DNA of 64,000 bases from an uncultured Lachnospiraceae bacterium (GTDB lineage Bacteria > Bacillota > Clostridia > Lachnospirales > Lachnospiraceae). Positions 34,722-46,170 of this stretch are shown one piece after another; the stretch's first letter is position 1; each line of letters starts with the position of its first letter. The notes under the pieces were generated by a model that made no database searches, had not been told where the DNA came from, and was given only the letters and a program-made list of their open reading frames with translations. Position numbers and translations under genes: made by a program. The DNA lies in the NCBI GenBank assembly GCA_947567595.1, contig CANOMQ010000008.1:1-64000 (forward strand). Direction: 5' to 3'.

Positions 34722-34842
34722 GGATCCGATCCTTTCCAAAATATCATTACAGTGTCATCGCAAAGTTGTATACTTTTTGTTTATTTTTTATAGTTTATGT
34801 ATCTGTGGAAACCATCTCTAACCATTAATATAACATAAAAAT

Positions 34843-34914
34843 GCGGACTTTTGTGCGAAAAGTTGTCTGTTTTTCGCTTTTTCGTCAAAACACATAACTT
34901 TTCCAAAAATCCGC
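34843..34914. terminator. Long imperfect hairpin between glgX and the surface protein gene
   Basis: GCGGA (34843-34847) with TCCGC (34910-34914) and AAAAGTTGT (34858-34866) with ACATAACTTTT (34892-34902) form a long interrupted stem. On the minus strand it ends in GCATTTTTATG, so it can terminate glgX transcription. Confidence 0.5.
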
Positions 34915-34967
34915 GCCTTATTTTTGTTGTTTTTATTCTATTTTTGTTTCATATCCATACGGTTGTT

Positions 34968-37079
<2,112 letters not shown>

Positions 37080-37163
37080 CCGATCATCCCCTTCCTATAC
37101 AATCAGTATATCCAAATACGATGACATTTTAACCCTTATAACATATATATTACACTATTTTTC

Positions 37164-37181
37164 AAATTGTTGCAACAATTT
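37164..37181. promoter_or_regulatory. Perfect 18-bp palindrome between glgX and an EAL gene
   Basis: AAATTGTTGCAACAATTT sits in the divergent intergenic region, directly upstream of a TTGAAA -35-like hexamer for glgX. A strong candidate operator; the cognate regulator is unknown. Confidence 0.5.
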
Positions 37182-37309
37182 ATGCAATTTTATGTGACAA
37201 ATTTACAAAAACAGACGAAATAAATATCAAATGTTAAATATTGTGCCCACTGCCGTTTAATGATATGATAGGATTATCATGGAGAAATATGGCGAAGGAG
37301 AAACCGCAG

Positions 37310-39031
37310 ATGAACTTGTGCAGTAATGAATTTTTAGATTTTTTTATGGCAATTCCCGACACAGCAGGCTCAATCGAGGAGCTTTCCGGGTACATTGCAA
37401 AATCCGTTCCGCCCGTGTGTGACGCACTTGGGATTGGTAAAATCGAGCTGTGTCTGAACAACCCCGAATCGCCTTACGAGGAGCGCATTAAAGACAATCT
37501 CACAATGTTATATTGCTTTGCGGAGGGTTACGTCAATACCCCGCTGCGCAATCTCTATACCACGCACTCCGGCGGAACCGCAGAGATTTTATTTTACCCG
37601 CGCGAGCTGGTTGTATGGAACAGCGGCGATTTGGAATACCTGCGCTTTTTTGCGTCCATTATCAACGTCCTTTGCGGAAAGGCTGGACTGGCAAAGCTTG
37701 CAGGCATTTCGTCTGTCACCGACGCCGTTACCGGAATCGCAAACACGGAAGGCTTAAATGCCTTTATCGCGGACTGCTGCGCACGCGGCGTAGAAACCGC
37801 ATACACCGCGCTTTACACAAACATCAAAAACTTCCGCTATTTTAACCGACAGCTCGGCGCAAAATACAGCGACATGATCTTAAAAGAATATGCCGAGCGC
37901 CTGCGCGATTTTCTGCGCAGGGACGAGGTCTGCGGCAGGCTTGGCGACGATACCTACCTTGTCGTCATCAAAAACGAGCGCACGAACAAGTTTTTGGAAT
38001 ATATTTCCGACATCCGCTTACGGCTCAACATTGGCGACATGCTCAACACCTTCAATATCCAATCCAAAACCTGCGTCTACCCGATTGCAAAAGGCGATAC
38101 CGCAAGCACGATTTTGTACAATATTTCCATTGCAATCAACCAGTCAAAGGGAATGCCCGACAGTAACCATATATGGTTTGAACCGCATATGCTTGACACG
38201 CTCAAGCGCGAGCAGGAAATTGCAAGCAGCTTCTCGAAGGCAATCGCCCTAAAGGAATTTGACGTCTACTACCAGCCAAAACTCGACCTAAACGACAGTT
38301 CGCTGTGCGGCTGCGAGGCGTTGGTGCGCTGGAGCAGGACGGACGGTCTGCTTGCGCCTCCCGATTTTTTACATGTGCTTGAAAAGGACGGAACCGTCTG
38401 CGCCCTCGACCTTTACGTGCTTGAGGAGGTCTGCATAAAGCTGCGCGCATGGCTTGATTTGGGACTGACGCCCGTGCGCATTTCCACCAATTTTTCGAAG
38501 GTGCACCTGCACAACCGTTTTCTTGCGGAGGACATTATGGGCATTATCAACAAATACGCCATTCCTCCCGAATATATTGAAATTGAGCTGACCGAAAGCA
38601 GCGGATACGAGGATTTTGCCTCGCTCTCCGATTTTATAAACAGAATTAAGCATTACGGCGTTTTCACGTCCATTGATAATTTCGGCACGGGCTATTCTTC
38701 CCTAAAGCTGATGAGCGACCTCGAAATCGACGTGATTAAGCTTGACAAGTCTTTTCTTGCTGACACATCCGATCTTGCCCAAAAGAAAGACGACGCCGCA
38801 GCCGCAAATGGCAGGACAACCCTGAAACGCGCGCAGAACAACACCGTTGTCATCAAAGCAATTATTGAAATGGCGCACGCACTTGGCATTCGGGTTATCT
38901 GCTCCGGCGTGGAAAATGAGGAACAAAAGGATTTGCTGACACGGCTTGGCTGCGATATGATACAGGGCTTTTTGTACGACAAACCGCTTCCGCACAGTGA
39001 ATTTCAAAAACGATTACAGGGCATTTCATAA
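37310..39031 (+). CDS. GGDEF/EAL protein with degenerate GGDEF (c-di-GMP signalling)
   Basis: Cytoplasmic signalling protein of 573 aa. An N-terminal GAF-like region (about 15-145) precedes a GGDEF domain (about 160-310) whose signature is RLGDDTYL, so it cannot make c-di-GMP in the normal way. The EAL domain (about 320-570) has CEALVRW, ELTES, KLDKSFL and GVENEEQ, but the usual DDFGTGYSS reads DNFGTGYSS, losing one conserved acidic residue. It may therefore be a weak phosphodiesterase or a c-di-GMP or GTP sensor. The ATG at 37310 has AAGGAG 9 nt upstream; the longer frame begins at a TTG without support. A terminator overlaps its stop. Confidence 0.88.
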   Translation: MNLCSNEFLDFFMAIPDTAGSIEELSGYIAKSVPPVCDALGIGKIELCLNNPESPYEERIKDNLTMLYCFAEGYVNTPLRNLYTTHSGGTAEILFYPRELVVWNSGDLEYLRFFASIINVLCGKAGLAKLAGISSVTDAVTGIANTEGLNAFIADCCARGVETAYTALYTNIKNFRYFNRQLGAKYSDMILKEYAERLRDFLRRDEVCGRLGDDTYLVVIKNERTNKFLEYISDIRLRLNIGDMLNTFNIQSKTCVYPIAKGDTASTILYNISIAINQSKGMPDSNHIWFEPHMLDTLKREQEIASSFSKAIALKEFDVYYQPKLDLNDSSLCGCEALVRWSRTDGLLAPPDFLHVLEKDGTVCALDLYVLEEVCIKLRAWLDLGLTPVRISTNFSKVHLHNRFLAEDIMGIINKYAIPPEYIEIELTESSGYEDFASLSDFINRIKHYGVFTSIDNFGTGYSSLKLMSDLEIDVIKLDKSFLADTSDLAQKKDDAAAANGRTTLKRAQNNTVVIKAIIEMAHALGIRVICSGVENEEQKDLLTRLGCDMIQGFLYDKPLPHSEFQKRLQGIS

Positions 39032-39048
39032 CAAAATGCCCTGTTTTT
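39017..39048 (+). terminator. Terminator of the first EAL gene
   Basis: CAGGGCATTT (39017-39026) and AAATGCCCTG (39034-39043) form a 10-bp stem followed by TTTTT; it overlaps the stop codon. Confidence 0.85.
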
Positions 39049-39068
39049 ATGTCCCTATTCAATTTCTG

Positions 39069-40469
39069 TCATGACCTTAAAAATGCCGTATAGCCTCTGA
39101 CCGCCTCATAAATGTCCGCCTTGCTGCTGCCCTCATACGGCGCATGCATGTTGAGCACCGCGACGCCGCTGTCAATCACGTTCATTCCGTAATTTGCCAT
39201 AATATAGGCAATCGTACCGCCTCCGCCGACATCGACCTTTCCAAGCTCCGCAAACTGATACTTTACATTCGCGTCGTCCATGACCTTGCGAAGCTGCGCA
39301 ATGTACTCCGCATTCGCGTCGTTCGAGCCGCTCTTTCCGCGCGAACCCGTAAATTTGTTGAACGTAAGCCCATGCGCCAAAAATGCCGCGTTATTTTTCT
39401 CAAACGCGCTCGCGTACAGCGGATCATAGCCCGCGCTCACATCAGAGGAAAGCATGTTGGAATTTGCAAGCGCCCTGCGCACCAAGCGCTGCGACTCCTG
39501 CTCGGTAGCCGCAACCAGCTCCGCAACCGCATTCTCAAAAAACAGCGAATGCATTCCCGTAGCGCCCACACTGCCAATCTCCTCCTTGTCCACCAAAAGG
39601 CAGCAAAGCGTCCTGTCCGTAACCTCCGAAGCCAAGTCCAGCATTGCAAAAAGCGAGGTGAACGCACAAATCCGGTCGTCCTGTCCGTACGCCAAAATCA
39701 TGCTCCTGTCAAAGCCCAAATCCCTTGCCTTCCCCGCCGGGACAATCTCAAGCTCCGCAGACAAAAAGTCCTCCTCCTCAATCTCATAGGTCTCCTTCAA
39801 AAGCTTTATGATATTTGCCTTGAGCGCTTCCTTCTCCTCCTTCTCAAGCTCCTCGTTTTCCTCAAGCGGACAGTTTCCGATTAAAAGGTCAAGGTTTTCT
39901 CCTGTCACAACCTCGTTTGCCTTTTTCGCCATCTGCTCCCCCGCAAGATGGACAAGCAAATCCGTAATGACAAATACGGGATCATCGTCCTTCTCGCCAA
40001 TGCAAACCCGCACCGTCGTGCCGTCCTTCTTCGCCACTACCCCGTGAAGCGCCAAAGGGATTGCCGTCCACTGGTATTTCTTGATACCGCCATAATAATG
40101 CGTGTCAAAATATGCAAAGCCGTCCTTTTCATACAACGGGTTTTGCTTGACATCAATCCTCGGCGAGTCAATATGCGCGCCCAAAATATTCATTCCCGCG
40201 GATAACGGCTTTTTGCCGAGCTGAAACAGCGCCACGCTCTTGTTCATCTGAACCACATAAAGCTTATCGCCTGCCTTTGGCACCTCCCCCGCCTCAAGCG
40301 CCGCGTAAAGCTCCCGATAGCCCTTCTCCTGCGCCATTTTTACGATAACCTCTACGCATTCCCGCTCGGTCTTTCCCTCGTCCATGCAGGTCTTATAAAG
40401 ACTGCACACCTTCTCCAGCTCTTTTTTGTCCTCGTCCTTGTACCCAAGCCACAAACTCTCTCTCTTCAT
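39069..40469 (-). CDS. M18-family aminopeptidase
   Basis: Zinc aminopeptidase of the aspartyl/leucyl M18 family that removes N-terminal residues from peptides in the cytoplasm. Metal and catalytic blocks are visible: LGAHIDSPRID (about 95-105), DKEEIGSVGATG (about 290-301), SSDVSAGYDP (about 345-354) and NMHAPYEGSSKADI near the C-terminus. The 466 aa length is normal. GGAG precedes the ATG at 40469. It is a single gene, convergent with the first EAL gene and divergent from the second; no operon partner. Confidence 0.93.
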   Translation of the reverse strand: MKRESLWLGYKDEDKKELEKVCSLYKTCMDEGKTERECVEVIVKMAQEKGYRELYAALEAGEVPKAGDKLYVVQMNKSVALFQLGKKPLSAGMNILGAHIDSPRIDVKQNPLYEKDGFAYFDTHYYGGIKKYQWTAIPLALHGVVAKKDGTTVRVCIGEKDDDPVFVITDLLVHLAGEQMAKKANEVVTGENLDLLIGNCPLEENEELEKEEKEALKANIIKLLKETYEIEEEDFLSAELEIVPAGKARDLGFDRSMILAYGQDDRICAFTSLFAMLDLASEVTDRTLCCLLVDKEEIGSVGATGMHSLFFENAVAELVAATEQESQRLVRRALANSNMLSSDVSAGYDPLYASAFEKNNAAFLAHGLTFNKFTGSRGKSGSNDANAEYIAQLRKVMDDANVKYQFAELGKVDVGGGGTIAYIMANYGMNVIDSGVAVLNMHAPYEGSSKADIYEAVRGYTAFLRS

Positions 40470-40588
40470 TTGATCCGTCTCCTTACCTTTCTAATAATAG
40501 AATGCCGCAATCTCAGCACCGTATAACTACAATATCACAAATAAATCACCGATTACAATATTTTTATGCAATTTGTAGCAAAAATACC

Positions 40589-40616
40589 TTGTATTTTCCT
40601 TTTTCTTTGATAAAAT
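40589..40616 (+). promoter_or_regulatory. Promoter of the second EAL gene
   Basis: TTGTAT (40589-40594), 16-bp spacer, TAAAAT (40611-40616). A leader of about 105 nt follows before the TTG start; no riboswitch was recognised in it. Confidence 0.5.
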
Positions 40617-40728
40617 AGTATGTATAGTTGTTAAATATTAGGAAATGCATGTTAATTTTTTCACATTTCTTAGTCCAATCTGTCGGTTCTAAAACACACC
40701 GGCGTTTCATAATCAGGGAGGGATTTTT

Positions 40729-42390
40729 TTGGCATCCGAATTTACCGGTCTTTCTGTTGCCCAAATCTGCGAGGCTATTGACACACTCACCCCATGTATG
40801 GATGATTTTGTTTATGTCTATGATCTGGTCAATGACTTTTATTACATTTCGAAGCTTGCAGTAGAACGTTTCTGCCTGCCTTCCAATCGATTTCATAACG
40901 TAATCGAAAACCATGCAAAATTTGTATACCCCGCAGACATTCCCATGCTCCAGCAGGATCTTGAGGAGCTGGTCGCCGGAAAGAAGGAATTTCACGACCT
41001 GCTCTACCGTTGGATTTCGGTGGACAACGATCCCATATGGATTAACTGCCGCGGGTTTGTCGTGCGGCATGAAGGCACGCCGCTATATATGCTTGGCTGT
41101 ATCAACGAAATCGGCGCGCGCCAAAAAGCGGACAATGTCAGCGGACTGCTTGGCGTCACAAGCCTGCAGAACTATTTTTTGGAGGAGGAAACGCCCCCAA
41201 TCGGCTACCTGCTGCGGCTTGGTCTTGATGATTTTAAAGAAATCAACGAAAAGCTTGGCAGCGATTACGGTGATTTAATCCTGAAACGTACCGCGGAATG
41301 TATCACCGCCTGCCTCTTGCCAAACCAAAAGCTGTTTCGCGCAGTCGCCGACGAATACCTCATTATCAATTTCTCGGATCGCAGCACGGAAGAAGCCATC
41401 GACCAATATAAACACATACGCCAGACAATCGATACTTTTATTAAGGAAAACAATTATGAAGTCATCTATACAATCTCGGGCGGAATTCTAAAAAGCGAAC
41501 AGTTTATCGGGTGCTCTTTCTCTGATGCAATGAAATTCTCTGAATTTTCACTCAACGAGGCGAAACGACATGGTAAAAACTGCTGTTATATTTTCTGTCA
41601 GGCAGACTATGAAAAATTTTTGAGGAGGCGCAAGCTGTCTCAATTGCTGCGTCGTGCCGTCACGCATGATTTTGAAGGCTTTGAAGCATACTTACAGCCG
41701 CTGATTGACACGGACACCAACACAATTTACGGCGCGGAATCCCTCATGCGGTTCCACACACAGGAATTTGGCATGGTATCGCCCGGCGAATTTATCCCGC
41801 TGCTTGAGGAAACCGGTTTGATTATTCCGGTCGGAAAGTGGATGCTCAATGAGGCAATGCATTTTTGCCATAAAATACAGAAAAAAATCCCGGACTTTAA
41901 AATCAGCATTAACATCTCCTATGTGCAGATTGTCAAAAGTAACATTATCGCGGAAATTTTAAACGCTGTTGATTATTATCAAATTCCGCCCGCAACCGTT
42001 ATCATCGAGCTTACGGAAAGCGGAATTGTCGAGCTTGACACCCGCATTACCAAGCTGTGGCAGCGCTTGAAGGAAAGGGGAATACGCCTTGCGCTTGACG
42101 ACTTTGGAACAGGCTATTCCAATTTCCATTATTTAAATGAGCTGAAACCCGACATTATCAAGATAGACCGCACCTTTACCCTGAAGGCGGTTGCAAACGA
42201 CTACGAATTTAAGATGCTGTCCTTGATGAGCAATATGGTACACAGCATGGATTTGCGCATTTGCGTCGAGGGTGTGGAAAATACGACTGAGCTTAGCCGC
42301 ATGAAGGAGCTTTTGCCGGATTACTATCAGGGATATTACTTTGGAAAACCTTGTCCGTATCAGGAGTTTTCGGAAAAGTTTGTAAATTAG
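40729..42390 (+). CDS. PAS-GGDEF-EAL protein with degenerate GGDEF
   Basis: Soluble signalling protein of 553 aa. The N-terminal part (about 20-130) is PAS-like, then a degenerate GGDEF (about 140-290) with RAVADEYLII, lacking the GG. The EAL domain (about 300-550) reads GAESLMRF (E-S-L for E-A-L) but keeps ELTES, LDDFGTGYSN, KIDRTF and GVENTTE, so phosphodiesterase activity is plausible. The start is TTG: GGGAGGG lies 7 nt before it and no ATG is nearby. It shares layout with the EAL gene at 37310 but the two differ in sequence and sensor, so they are not a recent duplication. Confidence 0.88.
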   Translation: MASEFTGLSVAQICEAIDTLTPCMDDFVYVYDLVNDFYYISKLAVERFCLPSNRFHNVIENHAKFVYPADIPMLQQDLEELVAGKKEFHDLLYRWISVDNDPIWINCRGFVVRHEGTPLYMLGCINEIGARQKADNVSGLLGVTSLQNYFLEEETPPIGYLLRLGLDDFKEINEKLGSDYGDLILKRTAECITACLLPNQKLFRAVADEYLIINFSDRSTEEAIDQYKHIRQTIDTFIKENNYEVIYTISGGILKSEQFIGCSFSDAMKFSEFSLNEAKRHGKNCCYIFCQADYEKFLRRRKLSQLLRRAVTHDFEGFEAYLQPLIDTDTNTIYGAESLMRFHTQEFGMVSPGEFIPLLEETGLIIPVGKWMLNEAMHFCHKIQKKIPDFKISINISYVQIVKSNIIAEILNAVDYYQIPPATVIIELTESGIVELDTRITKLWQRLKERGIRLALDDFGTGYSNFHYLNELKPDIIKIDRTFTLKAVANDYEFKMLSLMSNMVHSMDLRICVEGVENTTELSRMKELLPDYYQGYYFGKPCPYQEFSEKFVN

Positions 42391-42407
42391 AATAGCGCAT
42401 ATTATAA

Positions 42408-42445
42408 GCGGTCCCGCATTCTGAAATGCCAGACCGCCTATTTTT
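42408..42445 (+). terminator. Terminator of the second EAL gene
   Basis: GCGGTC (42408-42413) and GACCGC (42432-42437) enclose GCATT/AATGC, followed by TATTTTTATG. Confidence 0.75.
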
Positions 42446-42471
42446 ATGCAATATCCTGTTCTATCCTGCCA

Positions 42472-43956
42472 TTAAGCAAACGGATTTTCTGTCGGGTACG
42501 GAAGGGACTTTGGCTGGTTGTAGTTTAAGTCCTCTACCGGTACGCCGATATACTTAAATACTTCATACAGTGCCTTACCGAAATGCCCGAACGCAACCGC
42601 CCCGTGGTGCGGATAATTCTTCTCAATCAAAACGTGTCTGTAGAACCGCTGCATTTCGGGAATTGCAAATACGCCAATGCTACCGAACGACTTTGTTGCC
42701 ACCGGAAGAACCTCGCCCTGTGCGATATACGCACGCAGCTTGCAGTCCGCTGTTGACTGTAAACGGTAGAACGTAATATCGCCGGGGATAATGTCGCCCT
42801 CAAGCGTTCCCTGTGTAACCTCCTCGGGAAGCGTTCTAGCCATAATCATCTGATACTTCATATTGCAGAAGCTAAGCTTCTTGGTATTCGTATTTCCGCA
42901 GTGGAATCCCATGAACGTATCGTTGTGTGTATACTGGAACTTATCCTTAATCGACTCCTGATACATGTCTGCCGGAACCGTATTGTTGATGTCAAGAAGC
43001 GTAACAGCGTCCTGACTGACACATGTACCGATAAACTCACTCAGACAGCCGTAAATATCAACCTCGCAGGAAACAGGAATGCCCATGCCTGTCAGGCGGC
43101 TGTTTACATAACAAGGAACAAATCCAAACTGTGTCTGGAATGCAGGCCAGCACTTTCCGGCGATTGCAACATATTTTCTGTATCCCTTATGCGCCTCAAC
43201 CCAGTCAAGAAGCGTCAGCTCATACTGCGCAAGCTTCGGAAGCACCTCGGGCTTTAAGTTGCCCTCGCCAAGCTCTTCCTCCATCTCTTTAATCTTTGCC
43301 GGAATACGCTCGTCGCCATCATGCTTTTTGAACGCCTCAAAAAGGTCAAGCTCGGAATTTTCCTCAATCTCAACGCCAAGATTGTAGAGCTGCTTAATCG
43401 GCGCATTACATGCAAGGAAGTTTAACGGTCTCGGGCCAAATGAAATAATCTTTAAATCAGAAAGACCGATAATCGCTCTTGCAATCGGTAAAAATTCGTT
43501 TATCATAACGGCACATTCCTCCGCCGTACCCACCGGATACTCGGGAATATATGCCTTGATATTGCGCAGTTTCAAATTATAGCTTGCATTTAACATTCCG
43601 CAGTAAGCATCGCCGCGCCCGCCGACAAGGTTCCCCTGTGTCTCCTCTGCCGCCGCAATAAACATTGCAGGACCGTCAAAGTGCTTTGCGAGAAGCGTCT
43701 CTGAAATCTCGGGACCGAAGTTTCCAAGATATACACAAAGTGCGTTACAACCTGCCTTCTTGATGTCCTCAAGTGCCTGAACCATATGTATCTCGCTCTC
43801 TACAATACAAATCGGGCATTCATAAATCGCATCTGCGCCAAATTTTTCCGTGTACGCCTTTATCAAAGCTTTTCTTCTGTCCACTGACAGGCTCTCGGGA
43901 AAACAGTCACGGCTTACAGCCACAATACCAACTTTTACCTGCGGTAAATTATTCAT
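42472..43956 (-). CDS. L-fucose/L-arabinose isomerase-family protein
   Basis: Ketol-isomerase fold of 494 aa. Family blocks: NALCVYLGNFGPE (about 90-102), the AARAIIGLSD region, CWPAFQTQFGFVPC, SCEVDIYGCLSEFIG, and the C-terminal YPHHGAVAFGHFGKAL, which supplies metal and substrate contacts. It is too divergent for me to name the sugar. There is no kinase, aldolase or transporter next to it. It is divergent from a LacI regulator with which it shares a near-identical operator, so expression is presumably induced by its sugar. It is cytoplasmic, with a Shine-Dalgarno AAGGAGG before the ATG. Confidence 0.85.
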   Translation of the reverse strand: MNNLPQVKVGIVAVSRDCFPESLSVDRRKALIKAYTEKFGADAIYECPICIVESEIHMVQALEDIKKAGCNALCVYLGNFGPEISETLLAKHFDGPAMFIAAAEETQGNLVGGRGDAYCGMLNASYNLKLRNIKAYIPEYPVGTAEECAVMINEFLPIARAIIGLSDLKIISFGPRPLNFLACNAPIKQLYNLGVEIEENSELDLFEAFKKHDGDERIPAKIKEMEEELGEGNLKPEVLPKLAQYELTLLDWVEAHKGYRKYVAIAGKCWPAFQTQFGFVPCYVNSRLTGMGIPVSCEVDIYGCLSEFIGTCVSQDAVTLLDINNTVPADMYQESIKDKFQYTHNDTFMGFHCGNTNTKKLSFCNMKYQMIMARTLPEEVTQGTLEGDIIPGDITFYRLQSTADCKLRAYIAQGEVLPVATKSFGSIGVFAIPEMQRFYRHVLIEKNYPHHGAVAFGHFGKALYEVFKYIGVPVEDLNYNQPKSLPYPTENPFA

Positions 43957-44012
43957 TTTGAAATCCTCCTTAAAAACAAGCTATCGTATCACACTTTTTG
44001 TTATTCTGTTGA

Positions 44013-44026
44013 TGTGCTCGTGCACA
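44013..44026. promoter_or_regulatory. Operator A, downstream of the isomerase start site
   Basis: TGTGCTCGTGCACA is an inverted repeat (TGTGC...GCACA) about 10-20 bp downstream of the predicted isomerase transcription start. It shares eight bases (TGTGCACG) with operator B at 44244-44257. Confidence 0.6.
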
Positions 44027-44042
44027 GTTAACAACTAACTCT

Positions 44043-44071
44043 ATCATAGTTGCTGTCTGTCCAAAAATCAA
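44043..44071 (-). promoter_or_regulatory. Promoter of the isomerase gene
   Basis: Minus strand: TTGATT (44066-44071), 17-bp spacer, TATGAT (44043-44048). Confidence 0.65.
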
Positions 44072-44234
44072 GTAACATTTTGTTAATATTTATTTTTCGT
44101 CAAAATATTGTATTTTGCTACGCAAATTCTGTTAAAAATGCCTAGACTTCTACCCTGTTGCATGCCGTACTACATACTGCGCGTTTGGAACGTGCTTTTT
44201 AACGTGCCCTTTGGCGTGCTTTTTTATATTTCTC

Positions 44235-44263
44235 TTGCAAAATGGAGCACGTGCACATATAAT
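44235..44263 (+). promoter_or_regulatory. Promoter of the lacI gene with embedded operator B
   Basis: TTGCAA (44235-44240), 17-bp spacer, TATAAT (44258-44263). The spacer is almost entirely occupied by GGAGCACGTGCACA (44244-44257), which matches operator A, so the regulator should repress itself. Confidence 0.7.
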
Positions 44264-44371
44264 AAAACCAACAGCCCCGAAACAGTCAGATACTTTGCGA
44301 CAGTTGAGCATTGCCCGCAAAGCTGCTATAGGTATCTGCCACCAATATAATAGAAAGCATAGGGACACAAT

Positions 44372-45391
44372 ATGGCTACCATAAAAGAAATTGCAGCACT
44401 CGCCGGAGTCTCCCGCGGAACGGTTGACCGTGTGCTCAACAACCGCGGCTGCGTAAACCCCAACACCGCCGAAAAAATAAGGGAAATCGCCAAAGCGCTT
44501 GACTACAGGCCAAACAAGGCAGGTCTTGTGCTTGCTGCCTCGAAAAAGAGGCTTAAGCTCGGAGTCATCATATTTTCCGCGGAAAATCCGTTTTTCTCCG
44601 ATGTGCTAAACGGCATCAATGATAAAGCGGAAGAGCTTGCTGAATACGGGTGCTCCGTGCTCATCAAGCAAATTCCAATCAATACGGAATTGCAGCTAAA
44701 GGCAATTGATGAGCTGGTCGCCGCAGAGGTCAACGGCATCGCGCTTGCCCCCTGCAATGACAACCGTATCCGCGCCCGCATCAATGAGCTGGTTGAACAG
44801 GGAATTCCTGTTGTCACCCTTAACACGGATATTGAAAACGCGAAACGTATTGCATATGTCGGCAGCCATTACACCAAAAGCGGCGCTACTGCCGCAGGGC
44901 TTTTGCGGCTTATGACAAGCGAAGAGGTCTTTGTCGGCATACTGACCGGTTCGTCTGATATTTTATGCCATACAGAGCGCATTGCGGGCTTTTCAAACAC
45001 GCTTGCTCCCGATCAGGAGCGCATTCACATTGTTTCCATTACGGAAACACATGATGATGAAATAGAGAGCTATGAAAAAACCACAGCGCTGTTAAAGGAA
45101 CACCCTGAAATCAATGCATTGTATTTTGCCGCGGGCGGCGTATATGGCGGGTGCCGCGCAGTATCCTCCCTAGGGCTTGCGCGTAAGCTCAAAATTATTG
45201 CTTATGATAAGGCGGACACAACCGAGGATTTCTTAAGAAAAGGCATTCTGTCTGCCGTAATCTGCCAGCAGCCGCGCACACAGGGCAAAAAACCGCTTGA
45301 TATTCTCTTTTCATACCTTACCACCGGAGAACTGCCGGAGCAGGAATATAACTATACTGCCGTAGATATCCGGATTTTGGAAAATATTTAA
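44372..45391 (+). CDS. LacI-family regulator divergent from the isomerase
   Basis: HTH IKEIAALAGVSRGTVDRVLNNRG (about 4-26) and a type I periplasmic-binding domain (about 60-330) with ENPFFSDVLNGINDKAEELA, closest in style to RbsR/xylose-binding-type LacI members. Binding of a pentose or deoxy-hexose is therefore plausible (inference). AGGGA lies 7 nt upstream of the ATG. It should control the isomerase and itself through operators A and B. Its stop codon overlaps that of the convergent DNA-metabolism gene by 4 bp. Confidence 0.92.
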   Translation: MATIKEIAALAGVSRGTVDRVLNNRGCVNPNTAEKIREIAKALDYRPNKAGLVLAASKKRLKLGVIIFSAENPFFSDVLNGINDKAEELAEYGCSVLIKQIPINTELQLKAIDELVAAEVNGIALAPCNDNRIRARINELVEQGIPVVTLNTDIENAKRIAYVGSHYTKSGATAAGLLRLMTSEEVFVGILTGSSDILCHTERIAGFSNTLAPDQERIHIVSITETHDDEIESYEKTTALLKEHPEINALYFAAGGVYGGCRAVSSLGLARKLKIIAYDKADTTEDFLRKGILSAVICQQPRTQGKKPLDILFSYLTTGELPEQEYNYTAVDIRILENI

Positions 45392-46170
45392 GGTGACTGG
45401 AACTCTGTCATATTCGGTCTGAACCGCAGCGGCAGGAAGCCTGTCTGGAGCCTTTTATTCGTTCTTGATTCGATGGCAATCGTCTTGCAGAACCGTCTGA
45501 ACAGCTCCTGATAGTCCTTCTCTGCCGCTGTCAGGTTTAATCTCTCACTGTCAATCTCGATTCCCTGCACAAGATACCACTGCTTTTGTTTTTCATGAAT
45601 CCCGTATACATCTGTATTTTCATCGTAAATCATGAAATTTTCGGAAGGAAGCCTGTCTGCAAAATGCGGCATCAGAAACGGCAGAATATGGTGCTTGACA
45701 TTAATCTTTGCGTACAGTATCCCTCCCTCAAGCTCCGCAAAGCGCGTAAATTCTATCATGTGCCCCAATTCATTGGAAGATGCCCGCGCATATTTGAATG
45801 TCTGCTGCACCCAGTCCTCGCCAAGCCTGTCCATAATCAGGCTGTCATTGTTTCTGAGTGCCAGCACAATGGTATGGTAGACCGCATCTGCCTTCTCCAT
45901 AAAGCATGACACCATTGCAAGACACAAACGATAATAGACCTCATTGCCAAGCCTGCTTCTGATCGTATTGATGACCTTATCCGCATTTTCATAATTTGTT
46001 TCAACCGTTCTGTAATCCGTGAAAAGACGATAGGTATCAGGATTGTTTACGGCTAAGTGAATGACCTCGTGACTCTCTATGCCTTGTTCCTTTTTAAACC
46101 TGTATGCTTCATAAACACCGCTTAAAATCCCCTCCATGCTGTCCTCACACAGCAATACATACTCACACAT
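45388..46170 (-). CDS. Putative DNA metabolism protein (TIGR03915/DUF4130 type)
   Basis: Protein of 260 aa matching the family regularly encoded next to a radical SAM DNA-repair/modification protein. Conserved-looking stretches include YVLLCEDSMEGILSGVYEAY at the N-terminus, FARFAELEGG-like EFTRFAELEGGILYAKI (about 155-170), and HHILPFLMPHFADRLP. In other bacteria this domain is found with or fused to a uracil-DNA-glycosylase-like domain, pointing to DNA repair. The exact reaction is unknown. The ATG at 46170 overlaps the radical SAM gene by 8 bp and has AAGGGG upstream, so the two are translationally coupled. Confidence 0.8.
   Translation of the reverse strand: MCEYVLLCEDSMEGILSGVYEAYRFKKEQGIESHEVIHLAVNNPDTYRLFTDYRTVETNYENADKVINTIRSRLGNEVYYRLCLAMVSCFMEKADAVYHTIVLALRNNDSLIMDRLGEDWVQQTFKYARASSNELGHMIEFTRFAELEGGILYAKINVKHHILPFLMPHFADRLPSENFMIYDENTDVYGIHEKQKQWYLVQGIEIDSERLNLTAAEKDYQELFRRFCKTIAIESRTNKRLQTGFLPLRFRPNMTEFQSP

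Noticed and set aside
44108-44350. 80-aa plus-strand ORF before the lacI gene
   Set aside because: It spans the promoter and operator B and has no Shine-Dalgarno; the region is regulatory.
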